DNA of 64,000 nt from Solen grandis (Eukaryota; Mollusca; Bivalvia; Adapedonta; Solenidae). The translations under genes were made by a program, and so were the position numbers. Under the pieces are notes generated by a model. It ran no database searches, was not told where the DNA came from, and worked only from the letters and a program-made list of their open reading frames with translations. Below are positions 11,471 through 23,650 of the stretch, piece by piece; positions within the stretch are counted from its first letter, which is position 1, and the number at the start of each line of letters is the position of its first letter. The stretch is taken from positions 63,545,323 to 63,609,322 of the forward strand of contig CM037780.1 in NCBI GenBank assembly GCA_021229015.1. Direction: 5' to 3'.

Positions 11471-12080
11471 TAAACTTTGCACGTGTGTTGTATATATCCG
11501 ATAATCGTGTATTCAGATCTAATGCCCCCATCACAGTTTCTTGTGACTTTGTTGTGTCACCTCTGCTTACAGCAGGTGACACATAGGGATCCCTTTTCCG
11601 TCGTCTGTCCGTCCGTTCGTCTGAGACGGGTCTTTTTCCGCAACGCTTCAGCAAGTCGCACACGTGTTCCTGAGAACAGTGTTGTTTACACATCTAATCG
11701 TTTATAAGATGCTTAATGAGGGTCCGTCTACAGTATAAACTGTTTTATGGTTCGGACCCCGGAGTGTGACCCAAACTCTTTAAAGATGAATTTGTATGCC
11801 GAAATAGGTCGAATTTCGAAAAGCCTCACAGGTGTGAGGTAAGTACTTAATAAAATCAAGAATTTTGAAGTCAAAGTGGGAATAACAAACTCGGCTAATT
11901 CAGCTTAGATGTTGCCATCCCCTGTGACAAAAGTGAAGGGAGGAGGTAGTCCTGAAAAGGACCGGTTTGGTCAGTTGCCAGAGGCAGACTGGTTTACACA
12001 TCTACTCGCTCCGTAGGGTTTTATGTAAACCCCACATGCTGCAGGCCAATGACACGTGATAAGCACTACCTACACAAATT
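11471..12080. repeat. Dispersed repeat-like region with CCGTCCGTTCGTCTG
   Basis: It contains TTGTGACTTTG, CACATAGGGATCC, then TCGTCTGTCCGTCCGTTCGT and GAGACGGG. CCGTCTGTCCGTCCG strings also mark other repeats in this window (about 598-640, 25,515 and 39,985). Both strands are open for about 80 residues, which is compositional. The right-arm copy runs from about 15,960 down to 15,400 and is readable up to 15,770. Confidence 0.55.
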
Positions 12081-12482
12081 TGCAACAGACAAAAATACCA
12101 CGTAGATAAGCAGCTGATACTAGCGCACATGCATATTGAGAGAAATTACTCATTTTGTTGCAGTATTATACGTTTTGTAGAATATAAACATTTTAAACTA
12201 CTTCTTAAAAGTTTCGAAATTCCCTTTGAACTTTTTCAAAAACTTAATATTGTCTATCAGTAGATCCTACCTACAAGCACTTTTTTCAATTGATTCACAT
12301 CTGAAAATTTTTATGAACTATTCTTTCATTTTAATTTTCAAATTGAATTTAACTATCTGATTAGGTTTTAAAGTGTACATTTGTCATTTTTTACTATTAC
12401 TCGATCTCAATATTTATCTTTGGAGATGAGAAGGGAAGATTCATCTGGAGTGCAAAATGCAGCTATAGTGAGTTTGATCTAG

Positions 12483-12484
<2 letters not shown>
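12081..12484. other. Well-conserved inner end of the left arm
   Basis: No gene. It pairs closely with 14,974-15,370. One difference is a missing or altered pair of bases near the ACGTAGATAAGCAGC/GCTGCTTATTACGTG step. Confidence 0.75.

Positions 12485-12508
<24 letters not shown>
12485..12508 (+). repeat. Poly-T at the palindrome break
   Basis: Twenty-four T residues mark the last base paired with the right arm, which starts at 14,961 with 13 A. The break at a homopolymer is typical of a contig or alignment end. Confidence 0.92.
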
Positions 12509-12513
<5 letters not shown>

Positions 12514-12960
12514 ATTTATAGAACTTGCTGATTATCAACCCTGTTACAGTGCATAATGTTAATGTAATTTTATTTTGTTTTTTCATATGTAATAATTTAA
12601 AAAATGATAATAAAATAAAATGACTTGATGATAATGTACTCATTGTTACATTTTTTTTCATTTCAGTTAGTATTTATTGCAGAGTAAACAATAAATGGAA
12701 CCACTACCACATTTTGACCAAGGGGATTTTGATTGTCCCCCAATTAACCCTTATTACTGAGAGATTTGTGCAAGTCATCCAGAAGATCAGTTAGTAGAGA
12801 ATGTAACCCACCCTGAAAGCTTAAAACCTATAACATTATGAGCACAATGGCTAAACAAATTCTGACTGAAAGAAATTAAAGTTCTATGTAAGGGAGAAAA
12901 AAGTTAACCATTATTTATTTTATATTGATTACGAAACAAGTTCTCACAACTTATATCAAT
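12509..12960. other. Unpaired spacer, first part
   Basis: AT-rich sequence present once in the window. No gene, RNA or mobile-element landmark recognised. Confidence 0.6.
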
Positions 12961-12964
12961 CACT

Positions 12965-13140
12965 CGAGATGGCTTTGATGGTGGCGTATGTGGTCATAAT
13001 TGCGAGGAAAATTTACGTGCCTGGACGAGCGACCATTGTTTACTTAGTGAACCCTCTCACGTACCTGACCAGGAATCGAACCAGGGATGCATTGGTGAGA
13101 AGTGAAGCGCGTTACCACTACGCTATCCAGGCACCCATGG
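12965..13140 (-). mobile_element. tRNA-derived SINE of a third type
   Basis: On the minus strand, GGATAGCGTAGTGGTAACGC (A box) is followed by CCCTGGTTCGATTCCTGGTC (B box), then a body with CACGTACGTGAGAGGG-like sequence and CGCTCGTCCAGGCACG. The sequence right after the B box does not pair with the head as an acceptor stem, so I call a SINE head rather than a tRNA gene. Confidence 0.72.
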
Positions 13141-13420
13141 GCGAAACAGAAAAGACCCATAGGCCAGAGATGTGTCTTTCTAGGAAATGTTGGATGGATT
13201 GAGGCATTTCTTAGACTGATTGAAATCACAAATTTAGCATGAGGAATGCTTTGCCTTGTTGAAGTATTAGGCAGAGCAGGGTCTCTTGATCTATATACTA
13301 TCTGTATATATGGAGACCCTGGGCAGAGATAAATGTTGGACTGAATACTTCTTTAATGATGGAGGATAGATATTTGATATTAATTTAACGTTTTTGACCT
13401 TTTTTGTTTCAGACTGCATT
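13141..13420. other. Spacer, no feature seen
   Basis: No recognisable coding or repeat content, except a short near-duplication of CAGGGTCTC/GGAGACCCTGG flanking an ATATAC core near 13,275-13,325. Confidence 0.5.
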
Positions 13421-13423
13421 AAC

Positions 13424-13735
13424 GTTCCCAGTGGCAGAGTGGTTAAAGCATCTGCCTTGGGAGTGGGAGCTAGGTTGTCGGTTTGATTCTTGGCTGCGAC
13501 ATACCAAAGTCATAAAAATTGGTACTGGTATAGCTCTCTTCCTTGGCGCTCAGCATATAAGGATAGTTCCAGAACTGGTTAACCTTGTGTCAGGGTAATG
13601 TGACTGAGTGTGGTAACATTCTTAATGTCGACAGTGTTATACTGCAGTGTAGCAGCACTATATCTGTCTCAAGTAACATAGTCTCAAAATGACTGAAATA
13701 CTGTTGGTTGGACATTAAACCCAACAAACAGTTTA
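13424..13735 (+). mobile_element. tRNA-derived SINE, second family, near full length
   Basis: The head has A-box-like GGCAGAGTGGTTAAAGCATC and B-box-like GGTTTGATTCTTGGC. The body has CAGCATATAAGGATAGTTCC, GTGTCAGGGTAATGTGACTG, ATACTGCAGTGTAGCAGCAC and TATATCTGTCTCAAGTA. The 3' end reads AATGACTGAAATACTG, GGACATTAAACCCAACAAAC. This is the most complete member here, and it served as reference for 1,740, 28,664, 30,700, 45,102, 45,553 and 53,296. Confidence 0.9.
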
Positions 13736-14585
13736 AAAGAATGGAATCCATCTGTGTTGCAGCAAGCAACAGAATATCTGAATTTACTGAATCATTATAG
13801 TATGTATACATGACTTCAGGTCCAAAGGTAGTGAATTTTAACTTTTTGTGTGTGTGTGGGGGGCGGGGGGGTGAGAGCATACACAATTCAAATGAATGTT
13901 AATGAAAACATAATATTTACAGAAAACTTAGATCTGTTAATATTATCATGATTTGCATTTTGTATTAATTTGATAGTTTTCTTATGGCAAAATACTGCTG
14001 TTGTCTGCATAGCACCTTGATTCTAATTGTGAAGTCACTTTGAAGTTACTTTGGGACATACAATCATGTATGTGCATGTATTTTAAGATACTGCTATTGT
14101 AACTAGAACTGTATTGATTAATTTATTTAGTTAATCTCATTGGTTATGTGAAATCTCCTAAGTTCAATACTAAGTTATTTTAACTTTATATAAAGAGATT
14201 TCTGAATTTACACATCTACTAAGTAACTTGATTCATGCATGCAGTCATTGAATGATGTTATCTTAGATATACTGCCAGTCACATTTATTTTCAAGAAACC
14301 ATCATATCAACATAAAACTGTACAACACTACAGATTCAAACTCCTGATCTTACCACTAGTCTTAATCATACATGGAAATGATCTGAACAACAAGTATTAA
14401 ATCAGATTAGTCTAAAAGTCTATTAAAGGAGGTTGATCAGTTTTATTTGCTACTCCTCAGTGAGTTCAGGTATTTACCAATTAATGCAATCCATATGGCA
14501 TTTCTGCTTCACTGAAGTTAAATAATTAATTAAAATAGGGTGACTTATAGTCAATACATACTTGACAATACTCTTTTTAATTGAA
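13736..14585. other. Spacer, no gene seen
   Basis: AT-rich sequence with a short (GT)n and G-run at about 13,848-13,870. No coding or mobile-element landmark. Confidence 0.6.
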
Positions 14586-14587
14586 TA

Positions 14588-14860
14588 AATTCTCTTTCCC
14601 TCTCTGTCATGAGTACCCCCCCCCCCCCCAATTCTCTCTCTCATGAGAAATGGAAATTATCTCTCTTTTAATGAATAATTCTCTTTCTCTCTCGTCACAA
14701 GTAAAACTCCCCCCCTTCTCTCTCAGTCATGAGTAAACTCCCCCCCCCACTTCTCTCTCTGTCATGAGTTATAAACTCTCTCTCCCCTTCTCTCTGTCTT
14801 GAGTAAACTCTCTCCCCCCCCTTTCTCTGTCTTGAGTAAACTCCCCCACCCTTCTCTAAC
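14588..14860 (+). repeat. Pyrimidine-rich minisatellite at the gap edge
   Basis: Seven or more degenerate units of about 30-40 bases with the core TTCTCTCTGTCATGAGTAAA followed by C-runs. It runs directly into the N gap. Long C-runs and CT repeats are difficult to read through, which explains why the contig ends here. Confidence 0.9.
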
Positions 14861-14960
14861 NNNNNNNNNNNNNNNNNNNNNNNNNNNNNNNNNNNNNNNN
14901 NNNNNNNNNNNNNNNNNNNNNNNNNNNNNNNNNNNNNNNNNNNNNNNNNNNNNNNNNNNN
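14861..14960. other. Assembly gap of exactly 100 N
   Basis: One hundred consecutive N bases. A round 100 is a conventional placeholder for a gap of unknown size between scaffolded contigs. The left contig ends in a pyrimidine-rich minisatellite. The right contig begins with poly-A and is an inverted copy of the left contig. Open frames that run through the N block are meaningless. Confidence 0.99.
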
Positions 14961-15769
14961 AAAAAAAAAAAAATGCTAGATCAAAACTCACTAATAGCTA
15001 GCATTTTGCACTCCAGATGAATCTTCCCTTCTCATCTCCAAAGATAAATATTGAGATCGAGTAATAGTAAAAAAATGACAAATGTACACTTTAAAACCTA
15101 ATCATATAGTTAAATTCAATTTGAAAATTAAAATGAAAGAATAGTTCATAAAAATTTTCGATGTGAATCAATTGAAAAAGTGCTTGTAGGTAGGATCTAC
15201 TGATAGACAATATTAAGTTTTTGAAAAAGTTCAAAGGGAATTTCGAAAACTTTTAAGAAGTAGTTAAAATGTTTATATTCTACAAAACGTATAATACTGC
15301 AACAAAATGAGTAATTTCTCTCAATATGCATGTGCGCTAGTATCAGCTGCTTATTACGTGGTTTTTTGTCTGTTGCAAATTTGTGTAGGTAGTGCTTATC
15401 ACGTGTCATTGGCCTGCAGCATGTGGGGTTTACATAAAAACCCTACGGAGCGAGTAGATGTGTAAACCAGTCTGCCTCTGGCAACTGACCAACCGGTCCT
15501 TTTCAGGACTACCTCTCCCTTCACTTTTGTCACAGGGGATGGCAACATCTAAGCTGAATTAGCCGAGTTTGTTATTCCCACTTTGACTTCCAAAATTCTT
15601 GATTTTATTAAGTACTTACCTCACACCTGTGAGGCTTTTCGAAATTCGACCTATTTTCGGCATACAAATTCATCTTAAAGAGTTTGGGTCACACTCCGGG
15701 TCCGAACCATAAAACAGTTTATACTGTAGACGGACCCTCATTAAGCATCTTATAAACGATTAGTTTTGT

Positions 15770-18700
15770 AAACAACACTTTTTCCAGGAAACGTGTGCGA
15801 CTTGTGAAGCTTTTGCAAAAAAGGGGACCCGTCTCAGACAAAGGAGGGGACAGACGACGGAAAGGGTCCCATGTGTCCTGCTGAAAGAGGGTGCCAACCA
15901 AAGTCACAAGAAACTGTGATGGGGGCTTTGTTTGAATACCGATTATCGGATATATAAACCACGTAAAAAGTTTATCAAAACTGTTTTTTAACATACCCCT
16001 TTTTTCTTTCCAATTAAGGGCTGTTATAAATTCAACTACCTTTTCCTTTTTTGACTGGTTCTGACCCCTTTTCACCCTGGGATGTTTTTTAAAAATGCTT
16101 TTAAAGTTTTTTTGGCGGGATGCTTTATCAAAATTCAAACTTCCTAAGTAATCTAGAACTTCCCCAAATTTTTACACACACAAACACCCAACACCATCTT
16201 TTTTTATAGTTTTCATGGGAAAATGATTTTTTACAAAACACGGAATTTAGATTTATAAACTTTGTGGCAAAAAACACTTTTAAGTTTTAAATAAAAAAAA
16301 AAAAAAAAAAAAAAAAAATAAAAAAAAAAAAAAAAATTTAAAAAACAAAAAAAAAAAAAAATATGCAAATTTAAAAAGTATCTTTTTATAAAAGCTTTAA
16401 ATGCTCAAGAATTTTTTTGACCCGAATTTTTTAAATTGGGGCTTCATGGGACTGTTTTTAATTAAAAAAAGGGGATGAAAAACCCAATAACTAAACGTGC
16501 TAACAAAAAAACCCCAAAGTTTCCGAAAAAAATAAAAAATAAAAAATATTCCCACTTGGGGGGGTTTTCTAAAATTAAAAATTTTTTAGAATTTGGGAAA
16601 ACCAAAAATTTAAATTCCCTTAGGCCCGGGTTTTAAATAATGGGGCCTTATTTTGGAAAAAAGTTCTGGAAATCTTTTTTTTCCCTTACAAAGAAATTTT
16701 AAATAATAATTTAAAATTGGGAACAAAATTTTTTAAAATACAGTCCCAAAGCAAAAAAATTTTTTTTTTAAAAAAAAATATTTTTTCTGAAAAATTTAAA
16801 ATTGTTTTGAAAAAACCGAAAAATTTAAAACATGAAAAAAAAAATTCTTTTAAAGACTAAAAGGGGCTTTGAAAAAGTTTTTTACTAAAATGGAAAAATT
16901 TTTAAAATTTTTTTAAAAAAAATTTTTCATGGAATCAGTCAAAAATTTTAGGATAGCACCAAAATTGAAATTTTTTGGCACCAAACCAAACCCCAAAAAC
17001 CATTTTCATTAAATTTTTTAAAAGCTTAAAATTAATCTTTTAAAAACATAAAAAGTTAACAATTTTGTAAAATTTCTTATTAAAAAGGATATTTTTTCTT
17101 TTTTAGACCTAAAAATTTAAAATTTTTAATTTTTTTGATTAAAGTTGAATTGGTAATATTGCTTTTTCCAAAACGGAAAAAAATATAACCCTTTAAATTT
17201 AAAGATACATTTTAAAATTTTTGATGAAATTTGGTTGATTTGGGAAAATTTTTTTTTATTTAATATTCATATGGCCAAAAAAAAAACGAAAAAATTTCCA
17301 TTCAAAAATCAAAATACTTTTAAGCTTTTAAATTTATTTTTGGCCCGGGAAACCGTTTTTTGAACCAAAAAGAAAAAGAAAGAAACCTACTGATTTGTTT
17401 GTATAAAAAAAGATAGGGGTTTTGCTCTAAAAAATTCAAATAAAAAAAATTGTTAAATTTTTGCAATAATTTTTGAAAAATTTACAAAACCATCAAGAAA
17501 TTAAAAAAAGTGAAAAAAATTTTTGTTGAAAAATCAAATTTTTTCAAAATATTCATTTTAAAAATGGAAACTGTTCAAGGGAAAAAAGGCTGCCTTTTTA
17601 CAATTTCATGAGCTGGGTCAAGGAACCCCCCCTTTAAATTTTATAAAAAAAAAATTGGGGACCCCCGGCTTTTAAATCAATCCTCTTTTTGCCAAAAAAA
17701 AAATTATTTCTCCAAAACATTTTTTTATATTTTTTCCGAATTTTAAAAAAAGGTTATGGCTATTTCAAATAAAAGAAATTTAACTAAATGAAAAAAAAAG
17801 TGGACATTTTGGGACTAAAAGCAAGGTTTAAAACGTTTGAACTTTTTTTAGAAATTGATTTTAGGTTATTTTAAAAAAAAAACTGGGACCTTAAAAAAAA
17901 AAAACCCAAAATTTTTATGGCTTTATAATTTTTTATCCTTTTGGTTTTTTAAAAGATTGGGAAAAAAATACAAAAAGAAAAAGGTTTGCAATTTTTTTTT
18001 CCACCAAAAAGCTTTTAAAAAACTGATATTTTAAAAATTTTTCCCAAAAAAAAGGTATTTTTTAAATTTTAAATTATTTGTGGTTTTTCAAAATTTTTTA
18101 TCTATTCCAAAAAAAACTTTTAGTTTTTAAACACTGAACTTTTTGGGTTAAAAAAATTTTTTTTTTTTGCCCTAAAAACTCTTTAAAACCTTATCTAAAA
18201 AATTTTTTTCTTTAAGATCCTTTTAAAAGGAAATTTAACCCTTGATTTTTAAAAATTCGTTTTGAGAATTTAAACAAAAATGAAAATATTATTTCAATTT
18301 GAAAAAAAAATAAAATTCAATAATTTTAAAACTTTTTTGTATGTTTGTGGTTTTCCTTTAAGGCCCTGATTAATTTTTAAAAAAGAATAAGTCAAAAATC
18401 CAAATTTACGATGGACCAATTTCGTTTTTTTTTTTTTAATTTCATAAAAAAAAATTAGGTTAGGCTTAAAAATTTATTTTTAAAAATTTTTTTAAACGCT
18501 GTAATTTAATTTTCAAAACATTTAAAAAAACCTTTTAATTAAAAAAAATTAAAAAAAGTTATTTTGGGAAGTTTATATCCTTTGATTTTAAAAATTGGGT
18601 TCAAAAAAATTTCTTTTTTACAAACTTTCCCCCGCCTCCCCCTGGAAAACCTTACCAAATCACAAATTTTCATGCAGCATCCCCCATTTTGTTAAAAAAT

Positions 18701-21545
18701 GTCATTATTTGAACTCAGGACAAATTCTAAATAAAAAACAGCCTTGATTTTTCCCGCACATTTGGGAAAATTTCTTCATAAACCTTCAGTATTAGATCAA
18801 TTTTTAAAAATTATTTTGGGTTCCCAAAAAAATTTAATTTTGAACCCCCAATAAAAATTTGGGGCCCTTTTTAACTATAATTCAAAAAACGGGGCGTGAA
18901 AATTCAGTCCCCCGGGTCGACAAAAAATTTTAAATGGTTTTTTTTTAGAATTTGGTTCGGGGGGGGTTTTTCCTGTTCTTAAAAAAAAAAAAAAAAATTT
19001 AAAGGTCAAAAATTGGGTTTTTTCCCTTTTTGGAAATACCCCCCGTTATGTGAAAATATATTAATTTGGAAAGAAGTTTTTTTTTTTTTAATTTGGCCCC
19101 GGGGTTTTTTTTTTCTGGGGGGGACAAGAATGCCCAAAAAAAAAATGAACCAAAATTTTTTTTCCATTTTGGGGGGGGGGGGAAAATTTGTTTTTTTTTT
19201 AGTGCTCCTTCGGGGAAATTTTTAAAAAATTTTTCCCCAAGAGGGGGGGAAAAAAAAAAATTTTCACTGGACCCTTTTTTTATTAAAAAAACATAAATTT
19301 TTGACACTTTTAAAAATTTGGGGTCAAATTCTGCTTTAATTTTTTTCAAAGTTTTATGGGAAAAAAGGGGTTTTTTTGTTGGGCCTGAATTCCTTTTGGA
19401 AAACCATATAATAAAAAGTTCTTTTAAATTTTAAAATTTATTTTTTTATGTCAAAAATAAATGTCATAAAAGTAATAAAAAAGGGTTTTTTTGTTCTGGA
19501 AAAAAGGGGGGTTTTCATAAAAAATGTTTTAAGCATGTAAAAAGTGCAAAAGGAACTCTATTAAACGAAAAAAAGGGAAATTTTATTTCATTTTTTTTTT
19601 TGGTATTTTTCAATTTAAATGGGGTTTTGAAACTTTTTTTTTGTATGATTTAAATTTCTGGAATAACAAAAGAAATTTTTGCTTTTTAGATTTGACAAAA
19701 TTTAAAAAATTTTTTGGGATACATTGTAAAAATTTTTCAAGCTTGGGAAAAACCGCTTTGATCCAAAATAAAAAATATACCCAGAAATCATTTTGAAAAA
19801 GAATTCCCATTTTTCCCACACGGTTGCTTCCCATTTTGGTGGGGAAAAAAACAATAATCCTTTCCAAATTTGAAAATTTCTAAAATTTTTCCTAAAAATA
19901 TAGAAAGTTGTAAACATCCAAAAAAACCTTTAAAAAATTCTTTTACAGGGGACAAAAAAAACATAAAAATTTTTGAAAAATTATTTTTATTCCCTTCTTT
20001 GCAAAAAACTTTAACTCCCGAAAAATTTGGTTTATGTTCAATTCCCTTTTAAAGTTACTCAAGGGGGTTTTTTGTTGTAAAATTATCCAATTTTAAAAAC
20101 CGGGGGTCTTGTTTTGACTCCCATCTCTGAAAATTTTTTCCAAAAAACATTTAGATCAAATTTGTATTTATTGAATAGGCCGGATCTCAAAAAAATTATT
20201 AACTTTGGAAAACGGTTTCATTTATAAATATTTTAGGTTTGTATAATTTTAATTTTTAAAAAATTTTTTAAAAGGGGTTTTTTTAAATCAAAGTTCTTTA
20301 AAATTTTTTTTTTTAAAAAAAAATAATTTTTTAATTTATTATAAAAAAATTATTTAAAAAAAAAGGGCCAAAAATTTAAAATTTAAATTTTAAAATTTTA
20401 AATTTTTTGGAATAAAAAAATAAACAAAAAAGCAATTTTAAAACTTTTTTTTTTCAAAAAACGGTCTTTTTAATTTTTTTCTTGGAAGTTTTATGGGGAA
20501 AAACTTTTTTGATTTTCCAATCTTTGGGGGGCCTTTACATTCCTTTGATTTTTTAAAAAATTTTTTCCTTTAAAGGTTTTTTTATAAATCAGTATTTTTG
20601 GGTGAAAGTCATTTAAAAAATTTTCATCAGGGAAATTTTTTTGTTGAAAAATTTTTTGTAAAATTTCCCCGGGTAAAAAATTCGGAAATTCCTTTGTGGG
20701 GGTAGTAAGTCCATAAAACAAAAAATTAAAGAAAGGAAACCCCCCCGGGGCTCAGTGGATGGGTTTGGTTTTCTTCCCAAAATTTTTACCCTTGGGTTTT
20801 TAAGAAATTTAAAATTTTTTTTGGGGTTTTTTAAAATTCGGCCAAAAAAATCATAATAAGGAATATAAAAAAAATAAAAATTTAAGATGGGAACCTTTTA
20901 GAAAAAGATTTGTAAAAAAGTTGTTAGCTAAAACCCCCAAAACAGGGGGTTTTTTAAAACCCGTTGGAATAAAAATACATTTTTGGGGGTATGGTTTTTT
21001 TCGAAGAGGAAGAGAGGGGGAAAACTTAGAAGGGGGGGGGAAAAAAAAATTTTTAAACCAAGGGGGTCTTTTTTTTTTGTTTTGGGGGGGGGGGAGGGGG
21101 GTTTTTTTTTGAACATTTTAAAAACTTTCCTTCTTATTCCTTTTTTTTTTGAAAAAGAATTTAGGAGGGGGCGGACCCCGTTTTACCCAAAAAAATTTTT
21201 TTTTTTCCTTAAAAACCCGATTCTATTTTCCTGCCTCATTTTGTTTTTTTCCATTTCTTAAAATTAAAAACATCCACCCTTTAAATAATCTTTGTCATTA
21301 CAAATAATTTTTTTTAGGGGGAAAAACAGAAAAACCCCATGTTGGAAATTAAAGGGTTTAAAAAAATGGTTTTTTTGGTCGACTGAAAATTTTTTAAAAA
21401 TTTGAAAAGAAGCCCCCTCCTTTTTCGGAAATTGAGAATTTCTTTTTCGTTATTTTTAATTTGGGATGGTCCCAAAAAAAAAGGGGAAATAACATGTTTA
21501 AATTTTTTGTTAAAATGTATGGTTTTTCCTTTTTTAAATAGGCGT
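15770..21545 (-). other. Corrupted consensus block within the right palindrome arm
   Basis: The text here is dominated by runs of A, T and G/C homopolymers, unlike anything else in the window. It is still an eroded reverse complement of about 3,735-11,690. Two anchors: 17,781-18,240 follows the reverse complement of about 8,800-9,355 (shared landmarks include TTTTTATGGCTTTATA and CCACCAA..AGCTTT), and 18,672-18,730 follows about 8,198-8,258 (CATGCAGCA then TTATTTGAAC). The outer junction is sharp: at 21,541 clean sequence pairing with 3,735-3,770 begins. The block is roughly a quarter shorter than its partner. This looks like an unpolished low-coverage long-read consensus. No gene should be called here. 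Confidence 0.9.
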
Positions 21546-22264
21546 GGGGAGAGAGAAGAGGAGAGGCAGTGAGATACATTAAAAAGTAAAAATAGGTTAC
21601 TGTTTAAGTCAAACATAAGAAAATGTTTAGTTATTTTCCGTTAAAAACAGTATGTTACTTCAGTATCGGTAGACGCTCTACCTCTGTTTTTGTTTTTACC
21701 CCGATTACACTATAATTAATCACACGAATAAATCACGCAAATAACGTCATCATCGTCATCAAAATCAATAATTATTTTGCATTCTAAGTTCAGGTGATAA
21801 CAATAAACAACCACCCAATGTTTCTGAAAAATAAAGAAGGCATCGATAAAAAACGATCGTTTTTCTCCGGTCGGACTGTTGAAATTCGATCGGAAATTTC
21901 CGACAACGGACAGGTACCGATCGATCTTTTCGTTGTCGGAGCGAATTCCGATCGGAGATGTTGATTTTTAAATCGCTGTATCTTTTTTATTTATGGATGG
22001 ATTTTCTTGAAGATACTATTTTTGGAAACTGGAAACTATGTTCTTTCAGAATATATATGGGTTAATAGTGTATAGGCATTAGTGTCGCTTAAAGTTTATG
22101 GAAAAAACCGACGTTCCATAAATTCACCGACGCGGGTTCTGGTATATTCTACCTACCAAGACGTTAAACCTTTTAATCATGATAATCCAACTATGCTTAA
22201 ACTTATTGAATTGTTTAAAACCGAAAGTAGGTGAATGTTTTTAGATTTAGCCATTTATGTTAAG

Positions 22265-22516
22265 TTGTTGTTGTATTGAGGTTTACCGTCGCTGCGATAG
22301 TATTTCAATCATATAGCGACGTCCAGCTAATTACAGGTGGAGGAAGACCCCGAGTACACAGAGGTACCCGGGTAGATCCACCGACCTACCGCAAGCCAGC
22401 TGGAAGGCTTCCTCACATGAAAAATCCGAAGTCCCTACCGGGATTCGAACCCACAGCGGTGAGGGGCTGAGAGATTTGTAGTCCACGACTGTAACCGCTC
22501 GGCCACGGCGGCCCCC
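22265..22516 (-). mobile_element. Right-arm copy of the V-SINE-like element
   Basis: Reverse complement of 2,829-3,067 but more intact: it keeps TGTAATTAGCTGGACGTCGC, GAAGCCTTCCAGCTGGCTTG and CCGGTAGGGACTTCGG. A box TGGCCGAGCGGTTA and B box GGGTTCGAATCC are both whole. It is the better guide to the true sequence at this locus. Confidence 0.92.
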
Positions 22517-23489
22517 ATTTATGTTAAGGTTTCCTTATATCATAGAAACAGAAATTTGAATTACATGAAATAATTTAAAAGTGATCAGAGGTTTGTCATT
22601 TTTTATCATTATTATTTTCTCTTTTTATCGGATAATATGAAATGAAATTCAGTCTCTACTTCTCCAATAGAACAACACTGACATAATCTCTCTTCTCCTA
22701 CTATTCTGTTCTTAGAATGTAGGCCTGTCCGTATTCTCGGTGAATGTGAACTCAATCTGATAAACGAACTGATGGTGGAAGTATGATGGTGAAAGCATAA
22801 TTATCTAAATATGTTTCAAATACAAATTAAAGTTAAGCTGGGTTAAACATTTCTAAAACGCTATTCACTTTCTTTTCTTTTCTGTTTTTTTTTGTTGTTT
22901 TTTTTGTTTTTTTTGTTTTGTTGTTGTTTTTTGTTGTTGTTGTTTTTTGTTTTTTATCAATTAACCTTTGGACGCAATCAATTAAGCTTTGTTTGAACAC
23001 ACTGATTAGATGTTCAACGTCAACCCTTTCGGGTGAATCCCATAGAAATGCAAAATCGTATGCACACATAGCCTCCGACTAAGGTTATCTCTCCGGTCTA
23101 TTTTCCTTTCAAATTGTTAAAAACATGCAAACGTGACAGTACATCAGAATAACATTCTAATTATGTCGTCCAAAAAGTGTTCGCTATTATCGGGAATTTG
23201 CTATGACTGTGTTCCCTATAAGCGAAGTTAACTGTTCGTTTTATGTATTCATAAGTTGGGAAATATAAGTTTGCATATACTTAAAAAAATGCTATGATAA
23301 TTGGCTTTTGAAATATCCATAATCATCTATATTATAAGTCGACTACATTGTAAATCCAGTTAACCACAAATGGTATGAGAAAAATATATAAACACGCATA
23401 CATATTTTATCAGAATCAGAGTCGCTATAATTAAAATAACTGATACGATTAAATAATCTCTTTCTATCTTTTTTTTATTTGTTTATTTC

Positions 23490-23650
23490 CATCTGGTCCC
23501 GGTGGCTAGTTACCAGCAGCGACACACCGAAGACATTTGTATTTTTATACATGTGGACATGTACTGCCTTGCTAAGCTCTCAGTATATAAGGATGGTTCC
23601 AGGACCTCCTGATTGTGGTCAGGATAACATTGTCTTCGTCACGGGGAATA
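23490..23650 (+). mobile_element. Right-arm copy of the decayed second-family SINE
   Basis: Partner of 1,740-1,885. It contains CTCTCAGTATATAAGGATGG, CCAGGACC and GGTCAGGATAACATTGTC. The 60-residue open frame across it is not a gene. Confidence 0.7.

Larger units (their letters stand above)
1..12508 (+). repeat. Left arm of a giant imperfect inverted repeat
   Basis: The reverse complement of this arm reappears from 14,961 to 25,217. Base 1 pairs with 25,217, and the poly-T at 12,485-12,508 pairs with the poly-A that opens at 14,961. The outer 3.7 kb and the inner 0.8 kb pair almost base for base. The middle pairs only with a corrupted copy. The arm may continue beyond the left edge of the window, because pairing is still good at base 1. 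Small differences between arms include substitutions, single-base deletions and missing satellite units. I infer an assembly duplication (alternate haplotype or fold-back) rather than a stable genomic palindrome. Confidence 0.93.

Noticed and set aside
11439..11707. Overlapping 76-84 residue frames on both strands
   Set aside because: They overlap each other across a CCGTCCG-rich dispersed repeat and have no domain.
13044..13229. A functional tRNA gene on the minus strand
   Set aside because: A and B boxes are good, but no acceptor stem closes and a SINE-like body follows.
14695..15020. Open frames on both strands running through the gap
   Set aside because: They are open only because N codons are not stops; the central residues are unknown.
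18999..21616. Many short open frames rich in Phe, Lys, Pro and Gly
   Set aside because: They lie in the corrupted consensus block and reflect homopolymer runs.
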